A stretch of 64,000 bases of DNA from Pseudoalteromonas sp. A25 (GCF_009176705.1 NZ_AP021846.1:3716001-3780000); one strand, 5' to 3'; counted from the first letter of the stretch, positions 50,222 to 61,486 are shown. Numbers and translations are program-made. The notes: generated by a model not told the origin, from the sequence alone.

Positions 50222-50977
50222 ATGAAAGAGTCGCAACACCAAACCACTGATTTCGGTTATAAAACAGTCGCACGAGAAGAAAAAGCATCAATGGTTGCAG
50301 ATGTATTCCATTCGGTCGCCGCCAAATACGACATCATGAATGACTTAATGTCATTTGGCATTCATCGTTTATGGAAGCGCCAAGCTATTGCTTGCTCCGG
50401 GGTACGCAAAGGTCATCGTGTACTGGATTTAGCCGGTGGTACAGGAGATTTAACGGCAAAATTCAGTCAGCTAGTCGGTGATACCGGTCAAGTTATTCTG
50501 GGTGATATTAATGACTCTATGTTAAAAGTAGGCCGTGATAAATTGCGCGATCTAGGGCTTGTCAGCAATATAGAGTACGTACAAATGAATGCTGAAGCGC
50601 TACCATTTCCAGATAACAGCATTGATGTGATCACCATTGCTTTTGGTTTACGTAATGTCACAGACAAAGATGCAGCGCTGCGCTCAATGTATCGTATTCT
50701 CAAGCCTGGTGGTCGTTTGCTGATCTTAGAATTTTCAAAAACTGACAGTGAAGCATTATCAAAGATTTATGACTTTTACTCATTTAACCTGCTACCAACC
50801 ATGGGCAAACTCGTGGCTAATGACAGTGAGTCATATCGCTACTTGGCTGAATCTATCCGCATGCATCCAGATCAAGAAACATTAAAAAGCATGATGGAAG
50901 ACGCCGGCTTTGAACAAACTAGCTACCAAAACATGACTGGTGGTATTGTCGCACTGCATCGCGGTTTTAAATACTAG
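50222..50977 (+). CDS. ubiE: Ubiquinone/menaquinone biosynthesis C-methyltransferase
   Basis: UbiE adds the C-methyl group to the benzoquinol and naphthoquinol rings of ubiquinone and menaquinone precursors using SAM. The 251-residue protein (E. coli 251) shows the SAM loop [15 protein letters not shown] (about residues 67-81), the conserved [21 protein letters not shown] (residues 27-47) and the C-terminal [12 protein letters not shown]. It heads a run of co-directional, closely spaced genes reaching hemB. The ubiE-ubiJ-ubiB order is that of E. coli. Confidence 0.98.
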   Translation: MKESQHQTTDFGYKTVAREEKASMVADVFHSVAAKYDIMNDLMSFGIHRLWKRQAIACSGVRKGHRVLDLAGGTGDLTAKFSQLVGDTGQVILGDINDSMLKVGRDKLRDLGLVSNIEYVQMNAEALPFPDNSIDVITIAFGLRNVTDKDAALRSMYRILKPGGRLLILEFSKTDSEALSKIYDFYSFNLLPTMGKLVANDSESYRYLAESIRMHPDQETLKSMMEDAGFEQTSYQNMTGGIVALHRGFKY

Positions 50978-50985
50978 AGGCTGAC

Positions 50986-51588
50986 ATGATTAACACTTTG
51001 CTGGTCGCTGCGGTTGAACGTGTGCTCAACGCAGCCCTAAAGTTAGATCCTAGTTTTGCAACATCGCTCGAAAAAACGCGGCATCAAGTGTTGCTGATTG
51101 AAATTAGAGATTGGCAACAGACTTTTGCTCTGACTTTTACAGGTCAAAGCTTTATGCTATTCAACAACTATCAAGAACACGCTGATTGCCATATAAGCGC
51201 AAGCATTGAGACTTTAACCCAGCTAAAAGACCCCAGTGTATTAACGCAACTCATTCGCCAAGAAAAGTTAGACTTACAAGGTAATTTAAACCTCGCTCAA
51301 GCCTACAGCCAGAGTTTCTCTAGCTTAGATATTGATTGGCCAGAACAATTATCCCCATATCTAGGTGATGCAGCCGCTCAGCAGCTAGCGCAGCATATAC
51401 AGCTTGCTTGTGCTCGCACACAACACTTCGGCAAAGTGCTCAAAAGTACGACCTCTCAGTTACTGCAAGACGAACTCAAAGTGGCAGTCCATCCGCTTGA
51501 GGTCGCACAATTTAAAGCACATACTCGAGAGCTTAAACAACAAACCGCACAATTAGAGCAACGTATTAATCAACTACTCGCGCGTTAA
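50986..51588 (+). CDS. ubiJ: Ubiquinone biosynthesis accessory factor UbiJ (SCP2 domain)
   Basis: UbiJ is a lipid-binding subunit of the soluble Ubi metabolon, where it helps present the hydrophobic quinone precursors. The 200-residue protein (E. coli 201) has an N-terminal SCP2 domain (residues 10-110, [14 protein letters not shown]) and a C-terminal coiled coil ([16 protein letters not shown]). Sequence is poorly conserved in this family, so context between ubiE and ubiB carries much of the weight. It is 8 nt after ubiE. Confidence 0.93.
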   Translation: MINTLLVAAVERVLNAALKLDPSFATSLEKTRHQVLLIEIRDWQQTFALTFTGQSFMLFNNYQEHADCHISASIETLTQLKDPSVLTQLIRQEKLDLQGNLNLAQAYSQSFSSLDIDWPEQLSPYLGDAAAQQLAQHIQLACARTQHFGKVLKSTTSQLLQDELKVAVHPLEVAQFKAHTRELKQQTAQLEQRINQLLAR

Positions 51589-51604
51589 AATTAAGGAAAC
51601 TAGT

Positions 51605-53209
51605 TTGGCAATTACTCGCTTATACCAGATAACACACACCTTACTCAGTTTTGGGCTTGATGAGTTTATTCCTGCAAAAAAGCGACCTTGGTTTGCTCGC
51701 GTAGCTAGAAATAGTTTGTTTTGGATACGCAATAAACACGCCGACAAATCCATAGGTGTAAGACTGCGGTTAGCGCTGCAAACTTTAGGCCCGGTATGGG
51801 TTAAGTTTGGGCAAATGCTCTCTACCCGTCGCGATTTATTGCCGCCAGAGGTCGCTGAAGAGCTGGCTTTATTGCAAGATAAAGTAGCCCCTTTTGATGG
51901 TGCGCAGGCGCAACAATTGATAGAAAGCGCATTACAAATCAACGATATTAGCGAGCTATTTAGTGAGTTTGAGCAGGTTCCATTAGCTTCAGCCTCGATT
52001 GCGCAAGTTCATACCGCCACGTTGGTACATAAAGAACATGAGCGAGAAGTTGTCATTAAAGTGATCCGCCCAGGCATAGAGCAGCAGATCACCGCCGATT
52101 TAGCGTTAATGGCGCAGTTTGCCAAACTATTGGTGAAGCTTTTTAAGTCAAGCCGTCGCTTGCGTCCTGTTGAAGTTGTCAAAGAGTATAAAAAAACCTT
52201 ACTTGATGAGCTGGATCTGATGCGAGAAGCAGCCAATGCGATTCAGCTTAAGCGAAACTTCACTGACTCTGAATCTCTTTATATCCCAGAGGTCTATAGC
52301 GATTACTCTCGTACCAATGTACTCGTTATGGAACGCATTTATGGGATACCCGTGTCTGATACTGACGCGTTGCTTGCGCAAGGCACCAACATGAAACTCT
52401 TGGCTGAGCGAGGGGTGGAAGTATTCTTCACGCAGGTATTCAGAGACAGTTTTTTTCATGCTGATATGCACCCTGGCAATATTTTTGTGTCGCGCAACAC
52501 ACCGCATAACCCTCAATACATCGGCATAGATTGCGGTATTGTAGGTACGTTAAATAAAGAAGATAAGCGTTATCTCGCTGAAAACTTTATCGCATTTTTT
52601 AATCGAGATTATCGCCAAGTAGCCCAGCTACACGTTGACTCTGGCTGGGTCCCTGCAGATACCTGTGTTGAAGAATTTGAATTTGCTATACGCACAGTCT
52701 GTGAACCTATCTTTAACAAGCCACTTGCTGAAATATCCTTTGGTCATGTTTTAGTTAATTTGTTCAATACGGCGCGACGCTTTAATATGGAAGTACAGCC
52801 TCAACTGGTATTACTGCAAAAAACCTTACTTTACGTTGAGGGTCTTGGCCGTCAACTTTATCCTCAGCTTGATTTATGGCAAACCGCTAAGCCCTTTTTA
52901 GAACAATGGGTTAAAGAGCAGGTCGGCCCTTGGTCAGTGTTAAAACAACTGTACGCTAACTTGCCGTTTTGGGCAGAAAAAATGCCTGAAATGCCAGATC
53001 TTATTTACCATAATCTCAAGCGAAGTAACCGCCAACTGACCCATACCAAAGAACAAAACGATGTAAAACCCATACTATTGGGCATGCTGGCTTGTACTTC
53101 GTTGATATGTGCGAGCTTGAGCTATTTGGCAAATGAGTGGTTGCTAAGCGGTTTAACATTATCTGCAAGCGCTATCCTATTTATCAGTGCGTGGCGCAAA
53201 ATAGGGTGA
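51605..53209 (+). CDS. ubiB: Ubiquinone biosynthesis regulatory kinase-like protein UbiB
   Basis: UbiB is an atypical protein-kinase-like ATPase needed for ubiquinone synthesis, anchored to the inner membrane. The 534-residue protein (E. coli 546) has the family [14 protein letters not shown] (KxGQ) motif near residues 61-74, the Ala-rich nucleotide loop [22 protein letters not shown] and IDCGIVG. Two C-terminal membrane helices lie at about residues 490-530. It starts with TTG, supported by an AAGGA site 7 nt upstream; no ATG fits the family N-terminus. It follows ubiJ by 16 nt. Confidence 0.96.
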   Translation: MAITRLYQITHTLLSFGLDEFIPAKKRPWFARVARNSLFWIRNKHADKSIGVRLRLALQTLGPVWVKFGQMLSTRRDLLPPEVAEELALLQDKVAPFDGAQAQQLIESALQINDISELFSEFEQVPLASASIAQVHTATLVHKEHEREVVIKVIRPGIEQQITADLALMAQFAKLLVKLFKSSRRLRPVEVVKEYKKTLLDELDLMREAANAIQLKRNFTDSESLYIPEVYSDYSRTNVLVMERIYGIPVSDTDALLAQGTNMKLLAERGVEVFFTQVFRDSFFHADMHPGNIFVSRNTPHNPQYIGIDCGIVGTLNKEDKRYLAENFIAFFNRDYRQVAQLHVDSGWVPADTCVEEFEFAIRTVCEPIFNKPLAEISFGHVLVNLFNTARRFNMEVQPQLVLLQKTLLYVEGLGRQLYPQLDLWQTAKPFLEQWVKEQVGPWSVLKQLYANLPFWAEKMPEMPDLIYHNLKRSNRQLTHTKEQNDVKPILLGMLACTSLICASLSYLANEWLLSGLTLSASAILFISAWRKIG

Positions 53210-53267
53210 TATTTTACACACTGGGCGTATAATCACGACAAGTTGAGTATTTATAAACGGAGTCATC

Positions 53268-53507
53268 ATGGGTTTAGGTGGGATCAGTATTTGGCAGTTA
53301 TTAATCATCCTTGCCATCATTGTTTTATTGTTTGGAACAAAAAAACTACGTGGCATCGGCAGTGATCTAGGTGGAGCTGTAAAAGGCTTCAAAAAAGCAA
53401 TGTCGGATGAAGACAAAGCATCTTCGGCTCAATTAACCGAGCAAAAACAACAAGAACAACAGACAAATACGACCGAGCAAGAGAAAAAAGACAAAGATAA
53501 GGTGTAA
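53268..53507 (+). CDS. tatA: Sec-independent protein translocase subunit TatA
   Basis: TatA polymerises to form the export pore of the twin-arginine pathway for folded proteins. The 79-residue protein (E. coli 89) has a single membrane helix ([19 protein letters not shown], residues 5-23), the [23 protein letters not shown] amphipathic helix and a charged Gln/Glu/Lys-rich tail. A TATAAT at 53234-53239 upstream could be an internal promoter, though its -35 is weak. It lies 58 nt after ubiB and 4 nt before tatB. Confidence 0.97.
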   Translation: MGLGGISIWQLLIILAIIVLLFGTKKLRGIGSDLGGAVKGFKKAMSDEDKASSAQLTEQKQQEQQTNTTEQEKKDKDKV

Positions 53508-53511
53508 ACTC

Positions 53512-53820
53512 ATGGGTATGTGGGAGTTGGTCGTAGTACTTATTGTGGGCCTGATTGTATTAGGCCCTGAACGTTTGCCGGTTGCCATTCGAACCGTGAG
53601 CCGTTGGATAAATACTATCAAATCGGTTGCCAACTCTGTAAAAGCAGAAGTAAACGAAGAGCTGCGCGTTCATGAGCTACATACCAATTTAAAAAAAGCG
53701 GAACAGCAAAACATGCAGGACTTACCTGAGGACATAAAACACTCAGTAAGCGAGCTGCAAAAAGCCGCTGATTCAGTAAAACACAGTTACAAAAGCGCGT
53801 CAGACGCCAAAAAAGACTGA
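53512..53820 (+). CDS. tatB: Sec-independent protein translocase subunit TatB
   Basis: TatB, with TatC, recognises twin-arginine signal peptides. The N-terminus MGMWELVVVLIVGLIVLGPE then RLP gives the membrane helix, the early acidic residue (E5) and the LGPxRLP turn that distinguish TatB from TatA. The amphipathic helix RTVSRWINTIKSVANSVKAE follows. At 102 residues it is much shorter than E. coli TatB (171); the missing part is the flexible cytoplasmic tail. It is 4 nt after tatA. Confidence 0.95.
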   Translation: MGMWELVVVLIVGLIVLGPERLPVAIRTVSRWINTIKSVANSVKAEVNEELRVHELHTNLKKAEQQNMQDLPEDIKHSVSELQKAADSVKHSYKSASDAKKD

Positions 53821-53854
53821 ATAAGCAAGTAATTTAGAAGTTAAAGAGCAACCT

Positions 53855-54598
53855 ATGTCACAAGCACAGCACAGCGGTTTTATTGGCCATTTAATTGAGC
53901 TTAGAAATCGGGTTATGAAGGCGCTACTGAGTGTTTTGCTGATCTTTATCGCACTGGTCTATTTCGCCAACGATATCTATGGCTATGTTGCAGCGCCCTT
54001 AATCGCAACATTGCCGGCGCAAAGTACGATGATAGCTACAGATGTAACAGCTCCCTTTTTTGCGCCTTTTAAACTCACGCTGTTTGTTGCACTATTTGGT
54101 GCCATCCCAATTATACTTCATCAAATCTGGAGCTTTATTGCCCCAGGCCTTTACCAACATGAAAAACGTATGCTGATCCCCGTACTGCTCTCAAGTATCG
54201 TGCTGTTTTATTGCGGCATCGCGTTTTGTTATTTTGTTGTGCTCCCTATAGTTCTGAGCTTTTTTACCAGTGTTGGGCCACAAATGATGACCATATCTCC
54301 AGATATTAGTAGCTATTTGAGCTTTGCCTTAAAGCTATTTTTTGCATTTGGAGTGGCATTTGAAATCCCTGTCGCTATTATGTTGTTGTGCTGGAGCGGC
54401 GCAACATCGGTAAAAAGCCTCAAAGAAAAACGGCCTTATATGGTCGTGGGTGCATTCGTCGTAGCCATGTTTTTAACACCACCCGATGTACTCTCACAGA
54501 CCCTTTTAGCAATACCTATGCTATTACTCTTTGAGCTAGGCTTATTACTAGCGAAATGTTATACAAAAGAATCAGAAAAACAGGAATCCGAACAATGA
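53855..54598 (+). CDS. tatC: Sec-independent protein translocase subunit TatC
   Basis: TatC is the polytopic core receptor of the Tat machinery. The 247-residue protein (E. coli 258) has six membrane segments and the conserved LIELRNRVMKALL (residues 12-24), FKLTLFVALFGAIP, IWSFIAPGLYQHEKR and FAFGVAFEIPVAI segments, with the family Glu residues present. Its stop overlaps the start of the next gene (ATGA). Confidence 0.97.
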   Translation: MSQAQHSGFIGHLIELRNRVMKALLSVLLIFIALVYFANDIYGYVAAPLIATLPAQSTMIATDVTAPFFAPFKLTLFVALFGAIPIILHQIWSFIAPGLYQHEKRMLIPVLLSSIVLFYCGIAFCYFVVLPIVLSFFTSVGPQMMTISPDISSYLSFALKLFFAFGVAFEIPVAIMLLCWSGATSVKSLKEKRPYMVVGAFVVAMFLTPPDVLSQTLLAIPMLLLFELGLLLAKCYTKESEKQESEQ

Positions 54599-55071
54599 AA
54601 AAAATAGCACTTTTAAGTGTGGTATTAGCAAGTGCTACTGCGTTTGCACAACCTGTAGATCAACAAGCTCTGGCAGCTTGTACACTCATTAAAAAAGATT
54701 TTAAGCGTTTAGTGTGCTTTGACAAAGTAATGGCCAATCAGCCAATCAATATCGAGCAAACGATTACCCAAAATGCACCACCTGAACTGTCGGACGAAGA
54801 GCGTTTTGGCATGTCTAAAAAATTATTAAAAGAGAAAACTGACTACTCAGAAGCACAGCAGATCAATGCCTCTGTCATTGAAGTTAAAAAATCTCCGTTA
54901 GGCACCCGTTTATTTAAACTTGATAATGGGCAGTCATGGAAACAGCTCGACAGCGGTGCATTCTACGCCAAAAAAGGGGATGATATCCAGATAGAGCGTG
55001 GCACTTTAGGGTCATTCATAATGACTAAAGCAGGCTCAAACCGCAGTATCAGAGTCAAGCGAGTGGACTGA
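54595..55071 (+). CDS. Small periplasmic protein in the tat operon, unknown function
   Basis: A 158-residue exported protein, signal peptide MKKIALLSVVLASATAFAQ. I do not recognise a named family. After the signal there is a Cys pair in ACTLIKKDFKRLVCFDKVM (about residues 27-45), a spacing (C, then RL-x-C-x-D) seen in several small periplasmic proteins, and a C-terminal beta-rich half (LGTRLFKLDNGQSWKQLDSG). The start chosen overlaps the tatC stop by 4 nt; the in-frame codons upstream lie inside tatC. It overlaps tatD by one base, so it is locked between tatC and tatD in the transcript. In E. coli tatD follows tatC with no such gene. Confidence 0.82.
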   Translation: MKKIALLSVVLASATAFAQPVDQQALAACTLIKKDFKRLVCFDKVMANQPINIEQTITQNAPPELSDEERFGMSKKLLKEKTDYSEAQQINASVIEVKKSPLGTRLFKLDNGQSWKQLDSGAFYAKKGDDIQIERGTLGSFIMTKAGSNRSIRVKRVD

Positions 55072-55862
55072 TGACCGCGCATTATATTGATGCTGGTATA
55101 AACTTAACGAGTTCACAATTCGACAAGGATCGTGACGACGTTGTAGTACGAGCAAAACAAGCCAGCATCGATAATATGTTACTTATCGGCAGTAATGTTG
55201 AAGACTCCAAACACAGCCTGCAACTGGCGCTACAATATGACTTTGTAAGCACCGCAGGCATTCACCCACACGATGCAAAAGATGCGCCTAGCAACTACCT
55301 TGCGCAATTAACTCAATTATTAGGCCAGCCCAAAGTCGTCGCGGTGGGTGAGTGTGGTCTGGATTTCAACCGAGACTTTTCACCTCGCCCGCAACAGATA
55401 GAAATCTTCACACAACAGCTTAGCCTGGCACAGCAATTGGCTATGCCTGTTTATTTACATGAAAGAGATGCGTTTAATACGATGCAAACCGCGCTGACAC
55501 AGGTTAATGTCCAAGGCGTCTTGCATTGCTTTACAGGTAACAAAGCCGCGTTAGAATTTTACTTAGACTATGGCCTCATGATTGGAGTGACAGGCTGGGT
55601 TTGTGACGAGCGTAGAGGTGCACAGCTTCAACAACTCATCCCACTTATCCCTGATGATAAACTACTTATCGAAACAGATGCTCCCTATTTATTGCCACGT
55701 ACTTTAAAGCCAAAACCAAAATCACGCCGCAATGAGCCTGCATTTGTTAATGAGGTGGCGCGCCAAGTAGCCCTTTTAAGAGGACAAAGTATTGAGCATG
55801 TAGCGCAAATTAGTCGTGATAACTTTAAGCAACTCTTCAAAGTTGAGGGTGAAATACAGTGA
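55071..55862 (+). CDS. tatD: TatD-family metal-dependent DNase/hydrolase
   Basis: TatD is a cytoplasmic TIM-barrel metal nuclease (3'-5' exonuclease) that is not needed for Tat export despite its name. The 263-residue protein has IDAGINLTSSQFDKD near the start (ligands normally HxH are weaker here), GIHPHDAKDAP (about residues 63-73), GECGLDFNRDFSP, LHCFTG and ETDAPYLLPR. The DNase fold is typical. It is followed with a GTGA overlap by the diguanylate cyclase gene. Confidence 0.93.
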   Translation: MTAHYIDAGINLTSSQFDKDRDDVVVRAKQASIDNMLLIGSNVEDSKHSLQLALQYDFVSTAGIHPHDAKDAPSNYLAQLTQLLGQPKVVAVGECGLDFNRDFSPRPQQIEIFTQQLSLAQQLAMPVYLHERDAFNTMQTALTQVNVQGVLHCFTGNKAALEFYLDYGLMIGVTGWVCDERRGAQLQQLIPLIPDDKLLIETDAPYLLPRTLKPKPKSRRNEPAFVNEVARQVALLRGQSIEHVAQISRDNFKQLFKVEGEIQ

Positions 55863-57691
55863 TCCGCCTACTCTGTGTTTTACTCTGCATGTTCGTCACT
55901 TTTTCTACTCATGCATTTGAAATTAAAGAAACATTTAGCAAGCGTGAAACGTTGCCTTTTTCGTATGTGCAAAACAACAGTGAAACGCTTGAGCAACTAA
56001 CAAGTACTGAGCTTGATTGGCAACACGTTGACAGTGGATTTTTACACCTTAAACCAGACTTGAAAAATATTTGGCTCAAAGTTGTTTTAAACAACCAAAC
56101 CAACCAAGATCTGCCACTGCTACTGAGTGTGAACAACAACCAATTGGATAACATCACCGCGTTTATTCCCGAGCAAAATCGCTCTATTTTGGTCGCACCT
56201 AACAGTGAATACCAACTAGGTGCTCAACAACCTATTTCACATCAAGTCCAGTTAGTGCCAATCAAACTGTCTGCCCATGAGGGCAGCACAATTTTCATTA
56301 AATTAAAAAATAGCGGCCAAACTTATTTACCGCTAAGTTTATGGCATCCCATTGAATACCTAAAATACACCAGTAAATTTAACTTACTCTATGGGGTGTT
56401 GGCTGGGTTCATTGTAGCTATGGTTCTGACTAATATCTCACTGTACTCCTTTACCCATAAGCACTATTTCTTATTTGCCGGTTTGACCATCGCAACCATT
56501 TGGCTGCTCAATGCACACCTCTACGGGTTTAGTCATCGTTATATTTATAGTAACTGGCTGTGGCTACAACAATATGGGCAAGCGCTTTTCTTGTTTATTT
56601 CGACTTGGCTGTTTATCCCTATCTTGAAAAGCACACTTGTCCCTAAAAGTGCATTGCGTACACAATACATCTTAAGCGTGATGTTAAAAGTAGGCCTTAT
56701 ATGTGCAGCCGCGCTCCCTATGGCACCATACAGAATAGCTTTATTCGTTGCGTTTACCTTAAGCTTTGCGACCACCGTCATCTATCTAGCTTTAGCCGTA
56801 AACGCTTACAGGCACTCAGCCCCATTTTATAAAGCCTATGTGCTAATGTTTAGTACCTTATTACTTGTACTTGTCTATCAAAGTACTTTTGAGCTGGGGC
56901 TACTTTCAAGCCCGGTTCTGGATAGACCTTTAAGCTACCTGTGCTACTTATTAATTAGTATGACCTTAAGCTACGCGTTGGTGCGTCAATTTATTCAAGA
57001 ACGCGACAACAAAATTAAACATCAACAAGCTCGTCTTGCACAAACACGGGCTGAAGATGCCTTACTAAAAGAGCGTTTGCTCATACAAGAGCAAGCACAA
57101 GAAAAACTGGAAACCAGTATTGATGAGCGCACCTTTAAACTTGAAGTAACGCTTCGGGAGTTACAAGAGAAGAACCGCGAGTTAGAAAAACTCAATATGG
57201 AAGATGCACTTACAAAAGTAAAAAATCGACGCTACTTCGATAAACGCATCCTGATGGAAGTGAGACGCTCAAGAAGAGAGCAAACCACCCTAAGTGTGGT
57301 CATGTTAGACATCGATCATTTCAAAAAAATAAACGATAACTATGGTCATGTTGTCGGCGACCAAGCTATTTGCGCCATTGCCAAAATAATAGAGCAACAT
57401 CTTAAACGACCATTAGACGAAGTATTTAGATATGGTGGTGAAGAATTTGTATTGCTACTACCCAACACTCAACAAGATGGGGCATTAGAACTTGCCGAGC
57501 AAATTCGTCATAGTATATCTACCACAAACTTCGACTTTGCTGTGGTGCAATTGCAAATGACACTCAGTGCGGGTGTATATAGCGCCATAGCCAATGACAG
57601 TAAAAACCCCACCTTATTTACCGACTTAGCAGACAAGGCCTTGTATCAAGCTAAACAACAAGGTCGAAATCAAGTTTTAGCGTACGAATAA
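55859..57691 (+). CDS. Membrane diguanylate cyclase, 7TMR-DISM sensor plus GGDEF
   Basis: A 610-residue inner-membrane protein. A signal peptide (MIRLLCVLLCMFVTFSTHA) is followed by a periplasmic 7TMR-DISM extracellular domain (about residues 20-160), seven membrane helices (about residues 175-375), a coiled coil (residues 380-450) and a GGDEF domain. The active site is intact (DALTKVKNRRYFD; GGEEF near residue 525) and an RxxD inhibitory site (RPLD) lies five residues before it, so it should make cyclic di-GMP and be feedback-inhibited. It starts with GTG, overlapping the tatD stop, and hemB follows 15 nt later. The ligand of the DISM domain is unknown, often carbohydrate. Confidence 0.92.
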   Translation: MIRLLCVLLCMFVTFSTHAFEIKETFSKRETLPFSYVQNNSETLEQLTSTELDWQHVDSGFLHLKPDLKNIWLKVVLNNQTNQDLPLLLSVNNNQLDNITAFIPEQNRSILVAPNSEYQLGAQQPISHQVQLVPIKLSAHEGSTIFIKLKNSGQTYLPLSLWHPIEYLKYTSKFNLLYGVLAGFIVAMVLTNISLYSFTHKHYFLFAGLTIATIWLLNAHLYGFSHRYIYSNWLWLQQYGQALFLFISTWLFIPILKSTLVPKSALRTQYILSVMLKVGLICAAALPMAPYRIALFVAFTLSFATTVIYLALAVNAYRHSAPFYKAYVLMFSTLLLVLVYQSTFELGLLSSPVLDRPLSYLCYLLISMTLSYALVRQFIQERDNKIKHQQARLAQTRAEDALLKERLLIQEQAQEKLETSIDERTFKLEVTLRELQEKNRELEKLNMEDALTKVKNRRYFDKRILMEVRRSRREQTTLSVVMLDIDHFKKINDNYGHVVGDQAICAIAKIIEQHLKRPLDEVFRYGGEEFVLLLPNTQQDGALELAEQIRHSISTTNFDFAVVQLQMTLSAGVYSAIANDSKNPTLFTDLADKALYQAKQQGRNQVLAYE

Positions 57692-57697
57692 TTTTAG

Positions 57698-58717
<1,020 letters not shown>

Positions 58718-58755
58718 CAAACTTTAAAGCTTATTGACCCTAGCTTTTATACAAA

Positions 58756-58777
58756 AAATGCGCCAGAAGGCGCATTT
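58756..58777. terminator. Bidirectional terminator between hemB and the small membrane protein gene
   Basis: Stem AAATGCGCC/GGCGCATTT with loop AGAA, immediately before the stop of the convergent gene at 58779. Confidence 0.85.
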
Positions 58778-58778
58778 G

Positions 58779-59258
58779 TTATTTGCTTGCTAAAAGTTGC
58801 TCAGCTCTGGCAAAGCCCGCCTCGCTTACAGTCCAACTGTAAAAAAATGTCATCTCACCACTTTGCAGTTCAACTTGCAAAACAGTCAACAACAAAAATC
58901 GTTTGCGTTGAATATGCTTAATATCTTCCGTTAAAATATAACGGGTCCCACACCCAAAAGAATAACTAATACCCGCCCTATCAATGTGCACAAAACGCTT
59001 ATTGAGCAATGCAAGTCCCAATGGTATGAGGCTTGCCACCAACAGCGCATAACACAACACAGATAAAATGAATGCGTTTAGCTCTAAAGCAGACACAGAA
59101 AAAAACAGGCTCGCACAAGCGAAAAGAAATATCCCAAATAATAGCCAATTTACCGATAAATCAACCGTTCTCACTGCTAAGTCTCCAAACGTTTTATCAC
59201 TCTTATAGAAGTGAAGTTTATTTCTATAGGCGCAATAATAAACAGTAATTGTACCCAA
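58779..59258 (-). CDS. Small inner-membrane protein, unknown function
   Basis: I do not recognise this protein. From the TTG used here it has 159 residues, with two hydrophobic segments (about residues 38-58 and 63-84) and a C-terminal cytoplasmic domain that looks like a short PH-like beta sandwich (VHIDRAGISYSFGCGTRYIL, then DIKHIQRKRFLLLTVLQVEL). The start is uncertain: there is no internal ATG, and a GTG near codon 28 is the alternative. It lies between two terminators, so it is probably monocistronic. Confidence 0.6.
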   Translation of the reverse strand: MGTITVYYCAYRNKLHFYKSDKTFGDLAVRTVDLSVNWLLFGIFLFACASLFFSVSALELNAFILSVLCYALLVASLIPLGLALLNKRFVHIDRAGISYSFGCGTRYILTEDIKHIQRKRFLLLTVLQVELQSGEMTFFYSWTVSEAGFARAEQLLASK

Positions 59259-59303
59259 ATCAAGTTCAAACGATATAAATCAAATACTTTTTTATTAGAC
59301 ATA

Positions 59304-59334
59304 AAAAAACCGCTTGACTACCAAGCGGTTTTTT
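59304..59334. terminator. Terminator of fusA (EF-G2-like)
   Basis: A 13-bp stem AAAAAACCGCTTG/CAAGCGGTTTTTT with a 5-nt loop, 25 nt after the fusA stop on the minus strand. Confidence 0.92.
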
Positions 59335-59359
59335 AAAAAAGCTTAAAAGCTAACTAAAA

Positions 59360-61447
59360 TTACTTAGCCGCTTTTTTCTCTTTTTCTGCAGCAATTACTG
59401 TGTCAGCAACGTTTTGCGGACAAGGTGCGTAGTGTGAGAACTCCATAGAGAACTGACCACGACCTGAAGTAATTGTACGTAAGTGACCGATGTAACCGAA
59501 CATTTCAGAAAGAGGTACGTCACCCTTGATGCGAACGCCTGTTAGGCCAGCTTCTTGGTCTTTGATCATACCACGACGACGGTTAAGGTCACCGATCACG
59601 TCACCTACGTTGTCTTCTGGCGTGAACACGTCAACTTTCATGATTGGCTCAAGAAGTTGTGCACCCGCTTTAGGGATAGACTGACGGAATGCGCCTTTTG
59701 CTGCGATTTCGAACGCGATTGCTGATGAGTCAACTGCGTGGAAACCACCGTCGAATAGTTCAACTTCAACGTCTAATACTGGGAAGCCAGCTAGAACACC
59801 TTCTTCCATCATTGACTTGAAGCCTTTCTCAACTGCAGGCCAGAATTCTTTAGGAACGTTACCACCAACAACGGTAGACTTGAACGTAAAGCCTGAACCA
59901 ACTTCGCCTGGCTTGATACGGTAATCAATCTTACCGAACTGACCAGAACCACCTGATTGCTTCTTATGCGTGTAGCTATCTTCAACTTCTTGCGTGATAG
60001 TTTCACGGTAAGCAACCTGAGGCTGACCAACGATTAGGTCTACACCGTAAGTACGCTTAAGGATATCTACCTTAATGTCTAGGTGTAATTCACCCATACC
60101 TTTAAGGATAGTTTCACCTGAATCTTCGTCAGTCTCAACTTGGAATGACGGATCTTCTGCAACCATCTTACCGATAGCGATACCCATCTTCTCGTTACCG
60201 CCTTTATCTTTAGGCTGTACCGCGATTGAGATTACCGGCTCAGGGAAGATCATCGCTTCAAGTGTACACTCGTGCTTTGGATCACACAGTGTGTGACCTG
60301 TTTGAACGTTCTTCATACCAACAACCGCGATGATGTCACCCGCTTGTGCTTCAGTCAGTTCGTTACGCTCGTCTGCTTGCATCTCAACCATACGGCCGAT
60401 ACGTTCTGTTTTACCAGTTGCAGAGTTAAGGATGGTATCACCTTTTTTCATGCGACCAGAGTAAATACGGATAAAGGTCAAGGCACCGAAACGGTCATCC
60501 ATGATCTTAAACGCTAGCGCTTTAAGCGGCTGATCAGCGTCAACAGTTGCAACTTCACCAGTAGGCTCACCAGTTTCTTTGTCTGTAAGCGGCTGAGGAT
60601 CAACTTCTGTAGGTGCAGGTAGGTAATCAACAACAGCGTCAAGTACTAGTTGAACACCTTTGTTTTTGAACGCAGAACCACAGTAAGTTGGGAAGAACGC
60701 AAGGTCACGTGTACCTTTACGGATACAACGCTTGATGTCTTCATTAGAAGGGATTTCACCTTCCATGTACGCTTCCATTAAGTCGTCATCTTGCTCTACC
60801 GCAGACTCGATAAGTAGCTCATGGTACTCTTCAACTTTGTCTACCATGTCTGCAGGAACGTCTTGCACTTCATAGTTTTCAGGAAGACCTGAGTCATCCC
60901 ATACGTATGCTTTCTTTTCAAGTACGTCGACAACACCACAGAACTCGTCTTCGATGCCGATTGGTAATGTCATAACAAGTGGATTAGCTGCAAGTACGTT
61001 TTTAACTTGACCTACAACGCGGTAGAAGTCAGCACCCATACGGTCTAGCTTGTTTACGAAGATAACACGTGCAACTTCTGATTCGTTCGCATAACGCCAG
61101 TTAGTTTCTGATTGTGGCTCTACACCACCTGAACCACAGAATACACCGATACCACCATCAAGTACTTTTAATGAACGATATACTTCAACTGTGAAGTCAA
61201 CGTGTCCCGGAGTATCGATAACGTTTAAGCGGTGACCTTTCCACTCACACGTTACAGCAGCTGACTGGATTGTGATACCACGCTCAGCTTCTTGTTCCAT
61301 GAAGTCAGTAGTAGACTCACCGTCGTGTACCTCACCGGTTTTGTGAATCTTACCTGTAAGCTTTAGGATACGCTCAGTGGTGGTAGTTTTACCCGCATCA
61401 ACGTGCGCGAAAATACCAATGTTTCTGTACTTCGATAAATCTGCCAT
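59360..61447 (-). CDS. fusA: Translation elongation factor G, EF-G2-type copy
   Basis: EF-G is the GTPase that drives ribosome translocation. The 695-residue protein shows [15 protein letters not shown] (residues 14-28), [37 protein letters not shown] and the domain IV loop [10 protein letters not shown]. The main EF-G of gammaproteobacteria is usually about 700 residues and lies in the rpsL-rpsG-fusA-tuf operon. This gene stands alone, and the [10 protein letters not shown] and ESTTDFMEQ wording is closer to the second copy of vibrios (695 residues). I therefore take it as a secondary EF-G; whether another copy exists in this genome cannot be seen here. Confidence 0.92.
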   Translation of the reverse strand: MADLSKYRNIGIFAHVDAGKTTTTERILKLTGKIHKTGEVHDGESTTDFMEQEAERGITIQSAAVTCEWKGHRLNVIDTPGHVDFTVEVYRSLKVLDGGIGVFCGSGGVEPQSETNWRYANESEVARVIFVNKLDRMGADFYRVVGQVKNVLAANPLVMTLPIGIEDEFCGVVDVLEKKAYVWDDSGLPENYEVQDVPADMVDKVEEYHELLIESAVEQDDDLMEAYMEGEIPSNEDIKRCIRKGTRDLAFFPTYCGSAFKNKGVQLVLDAVVDYLPAPTEVDPQPLTDKETGEPTGEVATVDADQPLKALAFKIMDDRFGALTFIRIYSGRMKKGDTILNSATGKTERIGRMVEMQADERNELTEAQAGDIIAVVGMKNVQTGHTLCDPKHECTLEAMIFPEPVISIAVQPKDKGGNEKMGIAIGKMVAEDPSFQVETDEDSGETILKGMGELHLDIKVDILKRTYGVDLIVGQPQVAYRETITQEVEDSYTHKKQSGGSGQFGKIDYRIKPGEVGSGFTFKSTVVGGNVPKEFWPAVEKGFKSMMEEGVLAGFPVLDVEVELFDGGFHAVDSSAIAFEIAAKGAFRQSIPKAGAQLLEPIMKVDVFTPEDNVGDVIGDLNRRRGMIKDQEAGLTGVRIKGDVPLSEMFGYIGHLRTITSGRGQFSMEFSHYAPCPQNVADTVIAAEKEKKAAK

Positions 61448-61486
61448 TGTTTTGCTCTATTTAAAGTAGAAAAATTATTCGGCGGG

